Below, piece after piece: positions 6,574 to 8,850 of a stretch of DNA of 8,850 nt. The position numbers and the translations under genes are program-made. The DNA comes from Bacillota bacterium (GTDB taxonomy: Bacteria; Bacillota; Syntrophomonadia; Syntrophomonadales; Syntrophomonadaceae), in the NCBI GenBank assembly GCA_017861475.1, contig JAGFXV010000035.1, positions 1 to 8,850 of the forward strand. The letters are read 5' to 3'. The notes under the pieces are model-generated. The model did no database searches. It saw nothing but the letters and a program-made list of their open reading frames with translations, and was not told where the DNA came from. The first letter of the stretch is position 1; the number at the start of each line of letters is the position of its first letter.

Positions 6574-6945
6574 TCATTTCAAGTAAAGCTGGTTCTGTAC
6601 GATGTCCACGATTTCAGCAATAAAACTTCCGATCAGCGGTGTATTCAGCACCACTATTTTTTGCAGGATGTATATGACCAGCGCAGCCAGGACAGTAAAT
6701 CCAATGGCCATACCGAATCCACGTGCTACGCCCTGCCAAAAATTCACCCAGAAAAGACGACGCGGATTTTCAATCATCGCTACATATTCGGCTATGCCCA
6801 GCTTTTCCATGTTGAGGCAAATCTCGTCGATTTTATTGCCCAGCGTCTCCAGGTACTCTCTTTCATCTGTCAACCCGGGTTTATGATCCAATAAAATCAC
6901 CCGCTTCTCAAAATTATTATTCCAATAATTTGGCGGTTCATACAT
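6574..6945 (-). CDS. DUF5665-type small membrane protein
   Basis: This is a protein of 123 aa with no known function. Residues 1-45 are polar and include an Asp/Glu-rich stretch (about 27-41). A conserved-looking block follows, KLGIAEYVAMIENPRRLFWVNFWQG (48-72), then one clear membrane segment GVARGFGMAIGFTVLAALVIYILQ at about 72-95. A second hydrophobic but weaker helix follows (about 97-113). The arrangement matches the DUF5665 family found in Bacillota and suggests a cytoplasmic N-terminus and membrane anchoring. The ATG at 6945 lies only 4 bases after the UPF0210 stop and has no visible ribosome-binding site. Translation may therefore depend on ribosomes finishing the upstream gene. Its place between UPF0210 and the zinc-finger gene suggests co-expression, but the context does not reveal a role. 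Confidence 0.8.
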   Translation of the reverse strand: MYEPPNYWNNNFEKRVILLDHKPGLTDEREYLETLGNKIDEICLNMEKLGIAEYVAMIENPRRLFWVNFWQGVARGFGMAIGFTVLAALVIYILQKIVVLNTPLIGSFIAEIVDIVQNQLYLK

Positions 6946-6949
6946 GATA

Positions 6950-8317
6950 CTAGTTGTTCAAAGAATGAATCGGTGCCGGTATACGGCCCTTGCGCTGTAT
7001 AAATCTGGCTGGTGACATCTGGTTGACTTTCATGATCGGTGCCCGACCCAGCAAACCTCCGAATTCAACCCAATCCCCTTCCTTTTTGCCAGGAGCCGGG
7101 ATGATCCTGACCGCGGTAGTCTTGCGGTTGATCATACCAATGGCAGCTTCATCAGCAATAATAGCTGAAATTATTTCCGCCGGGGTATCACCGGGGATGG
7201 CAATCATATCCAACCCAACCGAACACACGCAGGTCATGGCTTCCAGTTTCTCAATATTCAAAGCGCCGGCTTCTACGGCGTTGATCATGCCCTGATCCTC
7301 ACTGACTGGAATAAAGGCGCCGGACAAACCGCCTACATAGGAGGAGGCCATGGCTCCGCCTTTTTTAACAGCGTCGTTGAGCATGGCGAGCGCGGCAGTA
7401 GTACCATGAGCTCCCACCATTTCCAGTCCCATTGACTCAAGGATATCGGCTACGCTGTCGCCTATTGCGGGCGTTGGTGCCAGGGACAGGTCTACAATAC
7501 CAAATGACACCCCCAGGCGCTGGGAGGCTACGCGCCCAACCAACTCACCACTGCGGGTCACTTTAAAGGCAGTTTTCTTGATGATATTAGCCAGTTCGCC
7601 CAAATCGGCTTCCGGATACTTTTTGACGGCATTGAGCACAACGCCCGGACCGCTGACGCCGATATTTATAGTGCATTCCGGCTCGCCCACCCCGTGGAAG
7701 GCGCCGGCCATAAAAGGATTATCTTCAGCGGCATTGCAGAAGACCACCAGTTTGGCGCAGCCCAGACCGTCACGATCGGCTGTACGTTGAGCCGTTTCTT
7801 TTATGATCATGCCCATTTGGGCAACCGCATCCATGTTGATTCCAGCCTTGGTCGTGGCAAGATTTACCGAAGAGCAGACTCGCTCGGTGACTGCCAGGGT
7901 TTCGGGGATGGCTTCCAACAAGGCCTGGTCGCCGCGGGTAAATCCTTTATGCACCAGGGCGGAAAATCCGCCGATAAAGTTGACACCTACTTCGCCGGAG
8001 GCCTTATCCATATAGCGTCCGATTTCAACCATGTCATCTCTGGTCAATCCATCTGCCACCAGCGCCACCGGAGTGACGGAAATTCTTTTGTTTATTATAG
8101 GTATTCCGTAATCTTTCTCGATATCATCGCCTACTTTTACCAATTGGGAAGCGTGGTGCAGTATTTTATCATAGATTTTTTGTCCGCAGATTTTTCCGCT
8201 GTCGGCATGGCAGCTTAATATATCAATGCCCATGGTGATGGTACGGATATCCAGATTCTCCGTATGCAGCATGGCCACTGTTTCAAGTATTTCATCTTTG
8301 CTGATGCTGAAAGGCAT
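6950..8317 (-). CDS. UPF0210 / DUF711 protein (PFL-like fold)
   Basis: This is a full-length 455-aa member of UPF0210 (DUF711), a family with a pyruvate formate-lyase-like fold that is often annotated 'PFL family protein'. Its reaction is not established. Family hallmarks include [15 protein letters not shown] near the N-terminus (residues 20-34), [19 protein letters not shown] (70-88) and the [20 protein letters not shown] block (146-165). Others are [19 protein letters not shown] (around 208-226) and [19 protein letters not shown] (near 369-387). No glycyl-radical motif typical of true pyruvate formate-lyases is seen at the C-terminus, so PFL activity should not be assumed. The ATG at 8317 follows AAAAAGGAG with 8-base spacing. 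Its usual partner, an ACT-domain gene, lies upstream but is separated here by repeat copy B and palindrome R5. R5 abuts the ribosome-binding site. Confidence 0.92.
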   Translation of the reverse strand: MPFSISKDEILETVAMLHTENLDIRTITMGIDILSCHADSGKICGQKIYDKILHHASQLVKVGDDIEKDYGIPIINKRISVTPVALVADGLTRDDMVEIGRYMDKASGEVGVNFIGGFSALVHKGFTRGDQALLEAIPETLAVTERVCSSVNLATTKAGINMDAVAQMGMIIKETAQRTADRDGLGCAKLVVFCNAAEDNPFMAGAFHGVGEPECTINIGVSGPGVVLNAVKKYPEADLGELANIIKKTAFKVTRSGELVGRVASQRLGVSFGIVDLSLAPTPAIGDSVADILESMGLEMVGAHGTTAALAMLNDAVKKGGAMASSYVGGLSGAFIPVSEDQGMINAVEAGALNIEKLEAMTCVCSVGLDMIAIPGDTPAEIISAIIADEAAIGMINRKTTAVRIIPAPGKKEGDWVEFGGLLGRAPIMKVNQMSPARFIQRKGRIPAPIHSLNN

Positions 8318-8338
8318 AATCTATCTCCTTTTTAGTGA

Positions 8339-8369
8339 CAGTTGGGGACGTACCCCATTTGTCAACTTT
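8339..8369. repeat. Palindromic repeat R5, abutting the UPF0210 ribosome-binding site
   Basis: On the minus strand it reads AAAGTTGACAAATGGGG then TACGTCCCCAACTGTCA, the same GGGGTACGTCCCC variant as R2 but with a right arm. TTGACA (8367-8362) can pair with TGTCA (8342-8338). It ends only a few bases before the AAAAAGGAG of the UPF0210 gene, and marks the downstream edge of copy B, as R4 does for copy A. Confidence 0.75.
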
Positions 8370-8371
8370 TT

Positions 8372-8686
8372 TGCAAGTCGAACAAGTTTGGGATAGCTCT
8401 TAACCTACACAGTCTTTTATATAACGATAGCTTTGTCTGAGATTTATGCATTAGCCTGCTTGGGGTACGGTCTCTTGACTCATCAGATTCGCCTTAATAC
8501 CTTACATTTGTTTCTCCGTAAGATTTGACAAAGCTGATAATCAAGTAGTCCGTGCCCGTTTTCATTTCTAAAATTGTTGCTGTTCTTCCCACGTAGCGTT
8601 CCGGCGCTCGGCTGCCGCCTTCCCCCCTGCGCCAGCTAAAGCATAAACCTCTGCGTATTGTTTTCATTAAAGGCTCTGCCATCAGG
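8372..8686 (-). repeat. Structured repeat element, copy B (inverted relative to copy A)
   Basis: Minus-strand homologue of copy A, beginning GATGGCAGAGCC just after the ACT-domain gene and reaching CTCAGACAA at about 8433. From there to R5 it has a longer unshared tail of about 60 bases. The outer stem pairs 8651-8635 with 8455-8439, with one G-U in place of a copy-A G-C. The hairpin 8633-8629 with 8607-8603 is GGCGC/GCGCC here and extends to 7 pairs. The 7-bp hairpin 8524-8518 with 8505-8499 keeps pairing through a U-G. The crossing helix is 9 perfect pairs, AGCTTTGTC (8535-8527) with GACAAAGCT (8437-8429). A 62-codon open frame at 8494-8682 is not shared by copy A. Together with R5 it fills the whole gap between the ACT and UPF0210 genes. 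Confidence 0.75.
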
Positions 8687-8698
8687 CTTCGCCGTTAT

Positions 8699-8850
8699 TT
8701 ATATCCGGTGCATGTACTTGAACAGGTCTTCATGCTGGACGGTGACTTGCAGACCCATTTCCTGGCCTTTGCCTACCAAAATCTCACGCAGTTCCTTGAC
8801 ATCGATTTTGCTGTGGCTGAAATCAACCACCATGACCATGGTGAAAAATC
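8699..8850 (-). CDS. ACT-domain protein (UPF0237), 3' part only
   Basis: The last 49 codons of a gene cut by the right edge, read in the frame beginning at 8848 and ending in TAA at 8699-8701. The peptide starts FFTMVMVVDFSHSKID and continues KELREILVGKGQEMGLQVTVQHEDLFKYMHRI. It matches the second half of the small ACT-domain proteins of UPF0237 (about 90 aa in full), including the beta strand MVMVVD, the helix KELREILVGKGQEMG and the final strand with the HEDLFKYMHRI end. ACT domains usually bind amino acids or other small ligands. Members of this family are commonly encoded directly upstream of UPF0210, as here, and may regulate it; that partnership is an inference from gene order. The start and promoter lie outside the window. 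Confidence 0.85.
   Translation of the reverse strand, partial: FFTMVMVVDFSHSKIDVKELREILVGKGQEMGLQVTVQHEDLFKYMHRI

Noticed and set aside
8339..8367. TTGACA in the repeats as promoter -35 boxes
   Set aside because: No TATAAT-like sequence lies at 16-18 bases spacing on either strand for R3, R4 or R5; TTGACA is simply part of the palindrome arm.
8494..8682. 62-codon open frame inside repeat copy B
   Set aside because: Copy A has an in-frame stop after eight codons and single-base gaps in the homologous region, so the frame is not conserved. It is Arg/Gly-rich in its first half because of stem sequences.
1..8850. tRNA, rRNA, CRISPR array or transposase gene
   Set aside because: No cloverleaf with a T-loop motif, no regularly spaced direct repeats, and no open frame with transposase motifs was seen.

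Overview
The window reads as chromosome from an endospore-forming member of the Bacillota, most likely a clostridial or Peptococcaceae-type anaerobe. This is inferred from gene content: MurT/GatD lipid II amidation, a YteA-like DksA/TraR zinc-finger protein, a DUF2600 (YtpB-type) sesquarterpene synthase and the UPF0237/UPF0210 gene pair. No rRNA or other taxonomic marker is present, so the assignment stays broad. All nine recognisable genes lie on the minus strand, so the window is described below from high to low coordinates, the direction of transcription.

Region 1 (8850-6093). The C-terminal half of a small ACT-domain protein (UPF0237) enters from the right edge. A ~370-bp repeat-derived insert (copy B plus palindrome R5) separates it from its usual partner, a complete UPF0210/PFL-like protein (455 aa). 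Tightly behind follow a small membrane protein of the DUF5665 type and a YteA-like C4 zinc-finger protein.

Region 2 (6053-2680) is a cell-envelope block: a GT4 glycosyltransferase, then murT and gatD, which overlap by ATGA. MurT-GatD amidates the D-glutamate of lipid II; the GT4 may make a glycolipid or another envelope glycan. A palindrome with a T-tract (R4) just after gatD could end this transcription unit.

Region 3 (2679-2147) holds no convincing protein gene. It is filled by palindromic repeats R2, R3 and R4 and by a ~270-bp repeat (copy A) that is an inverted copy of the one at 8.4-8.7 kb. The two copies are roughly 85% identical by eye. Both keep a 17-bp outer stem, inner hairpins and a crossing helix that together form a pseudoknot, while neither conserves a reading frame. 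This looks like a structured-RNA or non-autonomous mobile element and is the most interesting thing in the window.

Region 4 (2146-57) is a two-gene terpenoid operon: a long-chain polyprenyl diphosphate synthase followed, with an ATGA overlap, by a YtpB/DUF2600 synthase. Together they predict synthesis of a C35 cyclic terpene from heptaprenyl diphosphate. A further palindrome of the same family (R1) lies just after the operon at the left edge.
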